Positions 46,380 to 58,395 of a stretch of DNA of 64,000 nt are shown here, piece by piece. Origin of the DNA: Thermothielavioides terrestris NRRL 8126. Its lineage: Eukaryota; Ascomycota; Sordariomycetes; Sordariales; Chaetomiaceae. The notes under the pieces were generated by a model, which saw only the letters and a list, made by a program, of their open reading frames with translations, was not told where the DNA came from and did not search any database. The stretch lies in NCBI RefSeq assembly GCF_000226115.1, contig NC_016458.1, forward strand, positions 3,100,001 through 3,164,000, written 5' to 3'. The translations under genes and the position numbers were made by a program. How positions within the stretch are numbered: the stretch's first letter is position 1; each line of letters begins with the position of its first letter.

Positions 46380-49300
46380 TGGGAACGTCGTGGCCCCGGA
46401 GCTTGGGGATTCTGCTCGCTCTTGGGCGGCGGCGACGGCAGCAACAGCAGCGGCGTGAGGGTGTTGGACAAGCTCGGCGGCAGCGGACCGGCGGCGCTGG
46501 CGGCGGGAAGCGACCGAGTCCAGCAAGATGGTGTGCGCTTTCTCATTGGAGCAGCACAGTTCCGAGGCCGTGGAGCGGCATGCGCCTGGGTCCTCGTCTG
46601 AGGACGGGCTACCGAAGGTGAACGCGGCGCGACCAGAAAGCGGGTCGGTTGAGGGGACGACCAGGCGGCAGGTCCCGAGCGGGACTGGGGTGGGTTGCCC
46701 GGTGAGGACGGGTGGCGTCCGCGCGGGCGGGCGGTGGGGGCAGTGATGGTGGTGGTGGTTGCCGGGTGAGCAGCAAAACGGAAGCCTTGCCGGCCACTGG
46801 GTCAGCTGCCGCGCTCGCTCGGGACAGCGCCTTCCTCAGCAAATCACGCGGGGACGAAGCGCGTTCACCGAGCGAGGAGACGCGACGCGGCACTGTGGTG
46901 AGCCTACCTACCGATAATATTACACCTACTGTGTAACGATGAAATCCATCAGGAAAACACAAGATCCCTGGGGAGGTAGGTTCGAAAAAGCCCTGGCAGA
47001 CTTGCGGCAGCCCATCCCACTAGGAGTCCTTCCAGGTGAAATTTGTCAGACATTGGACCTGCAGCGCTGTTGAGCAATTGGTCTCGGTTGCCCTGCGCTG
47101 GTACGCTGGCTGCAGCCCCGCAGCGCACGGGGCGAACCCTAGTCCAGCCCATCCCTCTGGATCTGCGCAAGGGCTTGACCTCCAGTCGGGAGGTGCGTCC
47201 GGTCCTATACCACCAAGTCGGCATTACCTAGCAACGAGAACATTCAGTACACTAGGTTGCGCCTTCATGCCGATAATAACCATTGGGTTTGGAGGTCGAG
47301 GTTCGCTTTTGGGTTCATGGTTTGTTCAGCTCCCGGTTGACAAGGATGCGCCTGACAAGACTCGAGCTGGCTTTGTGGTGAGCCCAGGGTTTCCACGGTG
47401 GCATGCCTAGGTGTGAGAGAGAGCCCGAAAAAGCAATGGGAAAGGGGATGGGAGCTCTTCACATCCTGGAACTCACTTGCATTCGCTGCCTGGCCCGACC
47501 ACCAAACCTTGAAGCCACCAGCAGTCGAGGTCAGAGACAAATTGCTCTGATCGACCTCGAGGGCTGACCAAGAATTGAACCAGTTCCGCGAGACAGAGGC
47601 TCCGTTTCAGCTGCACGTATCCGGTAGTTCACAACGTCATTCCGCAGACACCTTTCCACACAGAAAATTCGAGACGCCCGGGGCCCCAAGCTTTCAGCTC
47701 AGCCGGGTGGAGCAGAGTTGATCAACAAGGAGTCCCAGCATTCCCTCCCCGTCCCACGGCGGGTGACACTCAGCAATTCCCATAGGGCTGTCCTTCCCGC
47801 GTTCGGCGCAGGTCCAGGCACATTCAGTGCGAGAGCAACATGCTTAGCCGAACGGAGGTACAGCAGCACACCGGTGTATCCCGTACTCAATTCCTACCAA
47901 CAGGTGGGTTAGATAGGTGTCGCGGTTACGGTTACAGGTATGTAGCTGTTGGCGCGCAGATCTGGGGTGCACCCCTCGAGGCGGAGAGGATTCTATGGAC
48001 TACATACGCTACGTCACCTGCCTTCCAAGCCAGACCAGCTTACACACATAACTGTCATACTGAGGTAACTGATGTTATATCGTGTGGTTGTGTATCGTGT
48101 GGTTGTGTGGCACAGCCATTTGCCGTGGCCTGGACCCATGCAAGGGCCATCGCGCCTCGGTGCTTACCGGAGAACCCAACGGGTGAACATGCAGGTCCAA
48201 CAAGCTAGGAGCGAATCTACGGTAGGTAGTGTAAAGGTTATCTTGTACATACCACTGTGTGATCGACAGATAAGAAGAATGTCTGTTGCCCTTGTAGCCA
48301 TGCAAGCAGTAAGGCAAGGCCTCTCGGTTGCCCAAGCGGAAGCTTGACTTTCCCTGAAGCTACCGCCTTTGCTAACCTGAGGTGGGTACAGAACACTGCG
48401 TAGGCAGGAAGCTTTGCTAGCTGAATGTGGTGGGTTGATGACTTGGTTATCACACCTCGTTGCGGCCGAGTCCGCAACAACAAGAGCGCGGGACACAGCG
48501 GGAGGCAACCCAGCTAATGCACCCGGAGGTAACTTCCATAATTTGACCCCGCCCTCGATCATCTACACCATCTTCTCAGGCGCCTGGCTGTGTGCCATGA
48601 ACCTCGTTACTGGGGATAACTTATTCCGGCCGTGCAAAGACGTCCACGTCGGTTCTGCCGACAGCACAAACCTTCCAGTTAGCACGTGTAGCGAGACAAC
48701 GCGGAGGGAGTACATAAGGTAGGTACATCTCAAATCTTCGCAAAGCGAACATGATGTCGGAATGACACTTGGTCGCTTGGCTTTACAGTGTAAACATCGG
48801 TAATGTTACCCCCAACCCCTTGTTGTGCTCGCCCAGCCGAATACGGGTGCTTCCCGAGTGCGCCGCCTCAGTCTGTCTCAGTCTAATCCGTATGCGCACA
48901 AGTAACTTCGGGCAGCGCGTGAAACAATTCGTATTGCCATTGGCGAAGACGCGGGCTTGCCTCCCGCGCGCCAAGGACACGCTCTTTGGCCCAGGCGCTA
49001 ACTGTGCACCTATTGGATGATCACACTACACTCCCAGCACTCACGACAGCCATGCACCTGGCCTCACTTCCTCTTGTACATACGTCAGGTGAGCTGTGTT
49101 GTGGGCAAGTGACAGGGGAAACGGCCCATTCCCGATGCTTCCATCTGGGTCATCAACCGACTGGTTTCAGGTTATGGCGCCTGCCGTTGACCGGGCACCA
49201 GTCCGACCGTCATGGACAACGCAAAGCCCCTCCGTGAGCTTTCGACACATCGTCCAACGTCCATCTTGGCTTGCGCCATGCGGCAAGTGGCGGCGGCTTG

Positions 49301-51113
49301 ACGTTCAAAGACCGGGAGGCCTGTTGCTCCTGACGTGTTTTACCAGAGTTCAATGGCGCAAAGACGACTGGCATTTACAGCGTCTTCCGTCATCCCCAGC
49401 CGTTTTGGGTACCGTGAATGGCCAATCATTGTCTGGGCGCCACGCCGATGGGCGGTGGCCCAACAGGGGTGGTATCTCGATTCAAACAACCCTGGTCCGG
49501 GGCTTCCGGACACGGCGAAGACGACAGAGAGAAAGCCAGGGAAAGGGAGAGGGTGACGACAAAGAGAGACTGCGCCCCAGACAGCGACCGGACACAGCCG
49601 GCGGGCTTGTGTGAGTACATACACTCCTAGGTACCTATGAGAATAGCACACCGAGAACGGTCACGGCGCTGTGCCAGAGTTGGCGCCAAGCCTTCAGTTC
49701 CCAGGAGGATGATGCATGTGGTGCGCACGCCTCGCGCCCGGCTGATCTGGATCGACCACTAACAGCCGTTTACCCGCTTTTCCTCTGGAGGAAGAGCTTC
49801 TCTGGATCTGGATAAGGAATCCTTTCAAGGGTCTTGACACTGGGTAACAATCATGAATGGGTGGTGGAAGTGAGCTGCGAGGTCGTTCTTGGGCTCTCCA
49901 GAGATGGGATCTGGCTTTTTGAACCCTGGAAAACCACGGTGGATCGCATACGAATGCTGCCCCGTGTCCCGCCGCTAAGTGGAGGAGACTCTACCAAGTA
50001 CAGCGCAATCACCGCATGGTGCATGTCGTCGCACCCGGCAGACCGAAGAGCCCGGAGTTTCGGGCAGAAAAGCTGCCAGGCCTGGCTGGAAATAGTAAGT
50101 CAAATACGAGAGGTATCCTGCCAGCGTCTTTCTCTAGTTTCCACTCATCTTTAATGCGGTAGACCGTCCTGCGCTGTGCGCTCTGCAAGAAGCCTGCACC
50201 AGATCCCCGTGTTCTTCAACTTCTGCAAGTACCCTGGTACGTATCTCACTTACACAGTACAGCTGGGAACTAGCGCAAGTCCCCGGAACGCCCGGGTGTC
50301 TGGGACAGAAGCCGGAACTGCGAGACGCTGTGTCAAAAAAAAAGAGGCTCATGTGCAGAACGGCACAGCCGAACCGTGGTATCCGAACCGTGGCGTTCAG
50401 ACGGCCGAGCAGAGAAGAAAAAGGTCGATTTCCATGTCTTTCTATCCTCTGCGACCTTGGACTTCGGGCCGTGACATGGGTGATAGCCCGGGCTGCCCTG
50501 TGTCCGCGGCCAAACTGTTCGACGCAACACCGTGACGAACAGTGGTCTACGCTGGCTGCCTACGGGAGGTCCATCACCAACTTGCAAGACCAAGTGGGCT
50601 TGGCGATCGTTGAATTGGCCTTCCGCACCGCGACGTGTACTGGGGAAGCCGGTCTAAGTTGGCATCGGCACTGACTGACCTGCCATTGACGTAGGCCACA
50701 GCGATCAGCCGCCCACCGCGCCGCCCTACCCCCTCCACCAGTCGGTGGAATCAGTCGAGCAGCACACAATCAAGGCTTCCGGCCTTTGTCCTGGTTTTCC
50801 CGCGCGCCTTAGACGACCTACTGTAGTCCGGATGGAGCGAGAGCGACTGTGACGGGCCAGAAAATCGAGCCGTTGGCCGCCGACGCAGACCTTGCACACA
50901 AACTTTATCGACCCGGCGGTGCAGAATTAGCGAGTGGCCCGCATCGCGTGTGTTCTTAAATATCAACATCTGCGCCGGCAGACAGACAGACAGACGGGAT
51001 TTTGACCGTTGTCGATTTGACACGACTGCCAATCGAGAAAGCTCCCTTCAGCGCTGGCGCCTTGGCCCCTGACACCCGTTTTTGGGCAGAGAGGAAGGAG
51101 CAGGGACCCCAGC
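46380..51113. other. Largest gene-free stretch of the window
   Basis: About 4.7 kb between the divergent kinase and Caf120 genes. No open frame has family features or credible splicing. Short GGTAGGTA / CCTAGGTACCTA motifs occur at ~46904, ~48221, ~48718 and ~49626. A GTTATATCGTGTGGTTGTGT run at ~48073 shows a 12-bp direct repeat (ATCGTGTGGTTG / ATCGTGTGGTTG). No transposon ends or terminal repeats were recognised. Promoters of both neighbours must lie at its ends. Confidence 0.5.
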
Positions 51114-54100
51114 ATGGGTCGCAATCGAGGTATGTGGCACTTTCCGTCCCCAGCTCAGTGCCCGCATTCCAGCGAAGCAGAGCACCCGACACCACTCCCG
51201 CTGGCACGCAGAGTCTCGCTGCCGGGGCAATCGTGCATTTCTGTTTTCGAAGGCCGTGGCGTTGTCGCCGTTGTTCCTATGCGGTGTGCAGTGCCCAGTG
51301 TCAACAACCTAGGAAAATTATTTCCTGGGTTTCTTTTCACGCAATAATAATAATCTGCGCCCCCGGCCACTCTGCTGACAACCACGGGTCCCGCTGTAAC
51401 CGACTAACTGTCAAACAGTCCGGTCGTTTATTGCCCAGCTGTCAGCGACTCACAGGGATTCGCGGACCCCTCCTCCTGCGTCATCTCCCAAGAACGAAAG
51501 TTTTCCCGCCAAGCGCTTCTCGAAACCGGCCTCAAGTCCAGACTCGTTCGGCACGCCCTCGCCGCCCCCCGTTCCGGACGCCTCGAGCGAGCCGCCGTCG
51601 GCGTCTTCGTCTGCGACATCGCCGTCCGACGGCGAGCATGTCCCTGCACCGAACTCTCTGAATAATTCGCCGTCATCGATCCCCGCAGGGAGATCGAGGA
51701 GGACTTCACGACCCCTTTCTATCGTGCAGACCTACCAGCCGCCCGTCATGGCCGTCAACGAGCAGACCCTGCCCGAGCTGCAGCCCATCTTCACCCTGCT
51801 AAATAGCCACTCCAACAAGCTCTATCAAGAGGGCTACTTCTTGAAGCTGGACGACCAGGACATTCGTAAGGCGCCTCTCCCGCGTCTTGCACGTGTGACG
51901 TCGCTGATTGTGATTCTCGCGTGTAGGAGGGAACCCGAACCCCGATCGAACCTGGACCGAATGCTTTGCGCAGTTGGTCGGCACTGTGCTGTCGCTTTGG
52001 GATGCTGCCGAGCTGGACGCGGCGGGGGACGATGGCGAGGTGCTTCCCAAGTTCATCAACCTGACGGATGCGTCGATCAAGATGGTATCGTGGCCCGCGC
52101 TCTTGGCCCTACCAACGTTGAGCCGGTGCGGACCGAATGGCTGACACGGCAGCAGATTGAATCGCTTCCAACCAAGTCCAACGAGCAACCGCTTCAGAAT
52201 ATCCTGAGCATCTCTACCGCCGGCCGCAACCGCTACTTGCTTCACTTTAGCTCGCACCATTCCTTGATCCAATGGACGGCGGGGATCCGCCTTGCCATGT
52301 ACGAGCATTCGACGCTCCAGGAAGCCTACACGGGCGCCCTGGTTGCGGGCAAGGGGAAGAGCCTCAATAACATCAACATCATCATGGAGCGGGCGAGACA
52401 ACCGATTCAGGAATGGGTGCGCGTGAGATTCGGCGCCGGCGTTCCCTGGAGACGGTGCTATTGTGTGATCGAACCGCCGAGCGAGAAGGAGTACCAGAAG
52501 GCGCAGAAGGAATTCAAGAAGCGGTCTCCCTACGACCGCTCGCACGGTCCCGTTCTGAAGGGCGAGATTAAGTTCTTCGACACAAAGAAGGATGCTGAGA
52601 AAAAGAAGAAGCACCAAAAGCCCATCGCGTCCATCACCGACGCCTACGCGGCCTACGCCATCTACCCGCAAGCAAAGGAGCTAATCGACAGCTCGACGCT
52701 TTTGAAAGTTGAGGGCGACATCACAATTCACTCCGACCCCCCATCCTCGACCGAAGGCTTCGTCTTCATCATGCCCGAGACGCACCCTGCTGTGTCCGGC
52801 TTTGAAATGCTTCTTCGCTGCCTGTTCCCGACGTGGGATACCTTCGCGTTGTACGGCCGGCCCGGCCGCCTGGTGGCGAGCTCTCTCGACACGCGCTCGT
52901 TGATGTTTGCGATGCCGAAGCATAAGCGATATGGCTACCTAGAGATCTTGGATGTGAGCGGCCTGATCTTGACCAATGGGAGTTCTTCGTGGTCAGAGCG
53001 GGAATGGCGGAAACGCCTCAAGGAACTGACGGGGCAACGAATGGCCGCCATGGAGGATGCCGCTGGGAGCCAAAGCCGGAACACAAGCAATAACAGCAAG
53101 CGACTGAGCCACGGGGCTCAGAACGCGGGATCCCGGCCGAGGGTGGGATTTGCGGATGACACTGGCTCTGTCCGGTCGTCGCGGTCCATGTCGCTCTCGC
53201 GACCGGGTCCGCGGACCGACTCGGCACCTCCTGACCCGAACCGGGAACGGGCGCCGTCAGCAATGGCTGAGAATGCTCGACACTCCCGGCACATTTCTGA
53301 TACCCAAATAGGTGAGGCTCCGCCGGGATTCGGCCTGGAGAGTGCCCCGCCGCACGGCCCGCCGGGGATGCGCGGTCCCGAACGGGTCAAGGCCTATGCG
53401 AGCGACTTGGCTTCGACTCCCGAGAGGGTCAGTTCCGAGGATGACAGCCCGGTGAGAGAAACCATGGCCGGTCACATTGGCGAGATGCAGCGCATGGAGA
53501 CGCCTGAACCGGTCAACGCGCCTCCAGCATTCGCGCATGGCTCAGGTTCTCTACCGCAGCAGAAGCCGTATCCGTCGCCGGAGATGCGCAGGGCAACCAA
53601 TCGCTTGTCCAACACGACGTTGTCGCACATCGCCAAGGCCGGAGGCCTTAACCCGGATGCGCTAACGGACGAGTGGAATGAACCACGGCTCGAAACTGCG
53701 GGCGAAGGTCCAGGGCCGGGACACACCGACCCGCGAGGTCTAGCGGTACAGCCACAAGCCAGCGCCAACGCCGTGGGGACGAATGCTAATATCAATGGCT
53801 CTCCTGAAGTTCTAATGTCCCCCTCCATTGCCTCCTCGGGCCGCAACGGGCCCGCCCCGCCGCCACCCCTCAGGGATCCCGCTCGAAAGCGGTCGAACTC
53901 TCCTCTCAGAGGTCCCCCGAGGGAGGGTCCTGGCAATGCCCCCCAGGCCTTCGGCTTCCCTCCCCCCGCTCCCCCACTGTCCGGTCGTCAACAGCCTGCC
54001 GATGGACGCCGCACCCCTTCTCCCGGCCCGAAACAGCAACGATCCCCGCCGGTCTCGGGGGGTTCGCCCCCAATAAACAGGAAGCCTCTGCCCGCGAGAA

Positions 54101-55842
54101 CGACGAGCCTGACATCTCGTGCTGTCGGTAATGGCGCCCATCCGGTTCCCGGTCAATCAGCACCCCCAAATCATGCTGCGCCGCCCCGTGGACCGGCGGC
54201 GCACCCTCGGCAGCTTGACGGGTTTGCCTCGCCGCCAGTTTCTTCACAGGCCCCTTATCGACAAAGAGACCCGGCCAAAGCGGAGGGCGGCTTCGACGAC
54301 GCCTCCTCGACAACCAGCCCGGACTACGCGAGCACTCGTCCCTCGACCGACACCCAAGATTCGACCGATCGGCCCAGAGCCGGCGTGCTCAAGACTGTCG
54401 GGGACGGCTCTGCAGGCTCATCGGGGGCGGCTGCAGAGAAGGATTATGACATTCCTGAAATCAATTTTGGTCGGACACTGAACTACGGCGCACCCCTTCT
54501 CCAGGTCGACAAGTTGTCGTCCAAAGATTCGTCAGGACGAAATGACGGTGCGCCAGCTGTCGGTCGAAGATCCCCCGCGCCAACGACTGCACTCTCGCAT
54601 TCTCGACAGCAATCAGACGACACTGTTCGTCGGAGCGTCGCCTGGCCGGGTCCTCCGCCGGCCGGATCATCTACAACGCACCAGCGCATTCCGTCAACGA
54701 ATACTCTGACCGAACTGCGACCGTCTCACTCTCGGCACGGCTCGGCTGATCTGCTTTCGTCGGGCCGATCTAACGGTCATTCGCACTCTCGACACAGCTC
54801 CGTTGATCTGCTTTCTTCTGGACGACCGGCCAGCCGGGGGATGGGAGCTGTATTATCTGGGGGCGACCCTAACAAGCGACCAGCCAGCCGCGGCGCCCTA
54901 CATTCGCGGAGCAGCTCAGCCGACCTGCTCTCCTCCGGGCGGCCCGTCAGCCAGGGAACGGGCGCAGTCCTTTCTGCGGGGGAGATGTCTTCGTCCCTGT
55001 CGGCCCGCGAGCAGGAACACGTTGCACGGGTCACTGGCACTCCGCTGATCGCCTTCGCCACAAGTAAAGGTCCGTCTCAAACACAGAACGGGCTCGTTGG
55101 TGCGATCGAGGTTAGGGAGCGCGAAAGAGCCCAGATGAAACAGGGAATCGGCGGGCAGGCAGTTGCCCAGGCCATCGACCAAAGGCAGCGAGAACAGAAC
55201 CAGCAAGCACAACGAGCCGCACAGGCTGCATATGCCCAGCAGCAGGCTCAGTTCGCTGCACAACATGGTCCGGTCCGCCCGCAGACGCCGGGCGCGATGG
55301 GCATGATGATGGGCGGTGCACCTTCGGTTTATGGCCCGCAAGTCCCAGCCCGTCCTCAGACCCCTGGTGCGATGAATAGGATGATGGACGGTGCTGCCCT
55401 GCCGCTTTACGGATCACAAGCGCAGCCCGGCCGCCCGAATACTCCGGGGGGCATGGGCATGATGGCCGGAGGCCCTCCTCCCACTGCGTACGGCCCGGGC
55501 ATGACTGGCATGGGCGGCCGAAGCATGAGCCCCGGGCCTGGCATGATGGGACCGGGGCGCTTTGCCCAAGGGCCTCCAACACCGCGGCATCAGATGATGC
55601 CGCAGTCGCCGTCATACGGCGGAGGGCTTCCGCAGGGAGGTGAATGGAGCGTACCGAGCATGCCGTATCGCCAGGGACCGCCGATGCCCCCGCCGACCAT
55701 GGGCTTGGGAATGCAGGGTGGGCGGCCGCAGTCGCCGGCATTCCAGCTGCCGCCTCAGGGTCAGTACGCGCCCCCGGGCACTCCAGGCGGTCCGCGGCCA
55801 GGGACACCGGGTCGCATGCAGTTCCAGGGCCAGGCTTTCTAG
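51114..55842 (+). CDS. CAF120: Caf120-like PH-domain protein of the CCR4-NOT complex
   Basis: Yeast Caf120 and Skg3 are PH-domain proteins linked to CCR4-NOT and cell polarity. Four exons: 51114-51129 (16 nt), 51419-51865, 51927-52084 and 52156-55842, giving 1435 aa. Joins restore DDQDIRGNPNPDRTWTECFA and DASIKM-IESLPTKSN, as expected. The N-terminal half carries the PH region (VGTVLSLWDAAELDA ... YLLHFSSHHSLIQWTAGIRL) and the Caf120 core (RVRFGAGVPWRRC, GFVFIMPETHPAVSGFEML). The C-terminal half is disordered, with three repeats of HSRHxSxDLLSSGR type (~54730-54960) and Met/Gly/Pro-rich repeats (RPQTPGAM...). The frame ends at TAG 55840-55842 but then stays open for 31 more codons with a charged, coding-like tail (GGAKVKKLRAMFESETERKE...) to TGA 55936-55938. 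The 16-nt first exon is the least sure part. Confidence 0.88.
54721..54960 (+). repeat. Three degenerate protein repeats (HSRHxSxDLLSSGR) in the Caf120-like gene
   Basis: The unit recurs as SHSRHGSADLLSSGR, HSRHSSVDLLSSGR and HSRSSSADLLSSGR, spaced 19 and 39 residues apart. The Arg/Ser pattern (R-x-x-S) resembles AGC-kinase sites. Repeat gain at the DNA level is likely, since wording is also similar there. Confidence 0.8.
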
Positions 55843-56782
55843 GGTGGAGCCAAGGTCAAGAAGCTGAGAGCCATGTTCGAGTCCGAGACGGAGCGCAAAG
55901 AGAAGGATTCCGAGTCTACAATCGGTGCCGAGGAGTGAGGAAAAGGGGATCGAGAGCCTACCGCACAGGTCTATCTATGCTGAGGAGGCAAGGAGGGAAG
56001 GTGTCCTAGACGTTGCATCGCTGGAGCACGATTGGATAGGAGAAGTATATGGAGTACGGGTTCTGTTTCTGCTTCGCATGTGCCGCCGACAAGCAAGTGG
56101 TTTCTTTTGTTTTTCAGGCTCTGCATTTGCATCAGGGGCTTTGGCGGGACTGGTTGTGCGTCGAAGCATTCTTGACATCTTCATTTTTCATTTGTTTGCA
56201 TTACCCGGGGTCGATGCGCATACGGTGTTAGAAGCTGTCTAGAACTGGTTTTTCTTTTGTCTCGTCTCTTCCCGTTGTCTGGCTCTCACTGTTCAGTCTC
56301 TCAGGGGTTGCATAGGGGGTGTGGTCTCTCCAGCATATCAAGGTACATACCTAGCATTGTTCGGCCATCTCGGCGCTGGAGGATGCTTTCGCGAGCAAAG
56401 TCATTTTTCACCACGGTCGAGTGGTAGCCTGCACTACTTGATGGTACACCATCTCCGATGTACTTACTTTAGTGTGATTCAATATTCAATCTTGGTGGAT
56501 TGACGGGGAGGCACAGGTGCAGTAATTGTGACAAACGGAGCAGGTGCTGTGGTCGAGTTGCATGATACATTACCGTACATGTAACATGTACCTTATGTAC
56601 ATACTGGCACCAGCCAGGCCCCCCCACTTTCATCATCGAATGTAAGGTTACATTGGCATGCCTGCTTTTCTCGCGCTCCGAGTCCAGCCAGGAGAGCGCC
56701 CGGTAGTTGTCGCTGACCATCCGCTCTTTCGAATGCTGTCCGTCAGCGCCACGGCTTTTCAGGTCGCGCGCGCGCCGCTGGA
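55843..56782. other. Caf120 3' region (open tail, then UTR) and PP2C promoter
   Basis: The first 96 bp (to TGA at 55936-55938) continue the Caf120 frame after the TAG. The rest, ~840 bp, has T-rich stretches and repeated GTACAT motifs (56343, 56576-56600). No separate gene is seen. Confidence 0.55.
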
Positions 56783-58395
56783 ATGAGAAGACTACCTGCT
56801 CGATTGCCCGGCCCCGCTTCACACGCACGAGTTCAGGCGACAACAGATACTATTGTCCCAGCCTTCGTTCCACAGTTCGTCGCCGCTCTCCATGTCCCCC
56901 CCGCCGCCCGATCGACGGCATGGCGTCCTCGCTCTGCTCGACCACAGCGCAGTGGCCTGCTGGCAGCGCAACAGCGCCGGATACATCTGACCGCGCCGCT
57001 CTCGCAAGACAAGGCGCCTTCGCCGACCACAGCGACCCCGTCGCCTCCGGTCGCATATCCGCCCCTGGATGAAGACGGCAGGCTCGACCCGTCCGCCTTC
57101 CAGAAACTCCCCTTTCGCTTCGACACGGGCATCGCGCTCTTTGCGAAGCGCGCCCCGCGCCCGTTCCCGCCTCCCTACCTCTCCCCGCCCTCGGGCTCCT
57201 TCAGCGACCCGCTCAGCACGCACGATCGCAGCCGGGACCGCCGGCGGGCGTACGTCGACGGGCACCTCATACAGGGGCTCACCAACGGTGACGATGCCGT
57301 GTTTGCGAGCGACTACTTTATCTGCGCCAACGACGGCGTCGGCGCGTGGAGTACGCGGCCCAGAGGGCATGCGGGGTGCGTGGAGCTTTTTTTTTTTTTG
57401 GTCGCCAGATACGGGTGCTAGGGGTATCTGCATGATGCTGACTTGAACAACAGATTATGGGCGCGCCTGATCCTCCACTTTTGGGCAACCGCCATATTTG
57501 AGGATGCCGCCCGGCAAGGCGCCTCCTACCGCCCCACCCCCGTCGCCTACCTCCAGCGGGCGTACGAACAGACGATCGAGGCAACCGGCCCACCCAATGA
57601 CTGGCAGGGCACGACCACCGCAGCGGGCGCACAGCTGCACTACCGCCAGGTGCAAGCAAAGGATCGCAACAGCGGAGACTCGGGCTCAGGAAACCCGGGG
57701 TCCGCCAGGGCTGGGGCCGGGGCCAGCCCGGGCGCCGACGCCGACGCTGACGGGGCGGCGGTCGAGCCGCTCCTGTACGTGACCAACCTCGGGGACTCGC
57801 AGGTCATGGTCGTGCGGCCGTCGACGCGCGAGATGGTGTACAAGTCGACCGAGCAGTGGCACTGGTTCGACTGCCCGCGGCAGCTGGGCACCAACAGCCC
57901 GGACACGCCGGCCGACTGCGCCGTGGTCGACGAGGTGCCCATCCGCGAGGGCGACGTGGTGCTGGCCATGTCGGACGGCGTGATCGACAACCTGTGGGGC
58001 CACGAGATCGTGGAGAAGGTCTGCGAGAGCCTCGAGAGGTGGCGCGCCGGGGAGGGGCGGGGGCGGGGGCGAGGGTTAGGAACAGGTCTGGGCCGTCGGG
58101 GTGACGGTCGTGATGATGATGAGGTTCATGATGATGATGATCATGGGATGATGGGGTTTGTCGCCGAGGAGCTGATGGAGGCGGCAAAGGCGGTCGCGGT
58201 GGATCCGTTCGCTGAGAGCCCCTTTATGGAACATGCTATTGAGGAGGGCCTGGCCAGCGGCGGAGGTGAGTTGGTCATTCTTTTCCTCGGTTGCTGCGTG
58301 TTTTTGGCATCGACTGACGGTTGTTGTTGCTGAACGCAGGCAAGCTCGACGATATCAGCGTCGTGGCTGCTATCTGCCGGAGAAACCAGGGATGA
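56783..58395 (+). CDS. PP2C-type protein phosphatase, Ptc7-like (probably mitochondrial)
   Basis: Metal-dependent Ser/Thr phosphatase. Three exons: 56783-57375, 57454-58265 and 58340-58395, giving 486 aa. The N-terminus (MRRLPARLPGPASHARVQAT) is basic and lacks acidic residues over ~45 residues, fitting a mitochondrial leader. PP2C motifs follow: GDDAVFASDYFICANDGVGA, then LWARLILHFW across the first junction, NLGDSQVMVV, EQWHWFDCPRQLGTNSPDTP, GDVVLAMSDGVIDNLWGHEI, and DDISVVAAI in the last exon. The DGVG(G/A)WS and CP.QLG...P.D context points to the Ptc7/PPTC7 branch. Insertions unlike the yeast protein are a Gly/Ala/Asp stretch (~285-310) and an Arg/Gly then Asp/His-rich stretch (~420-450) with GATGAT repeats in the DNA. 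Intron 1 has 13 T in a row. Confidence 0.92.

Noticed and set aside
47555..47610. Possible minus-strand tRNA T-arm (GGTTCAATTC)
   Set aside because: The flanking five bases do not pair and no D-arm or anticodon arm is visible.
49096..49614. 172-codon open frame in the 4.7-kb gene-free region
   Set aside because: Composition looks like translated intergenic DNA, no family features, and other frames overlap it.
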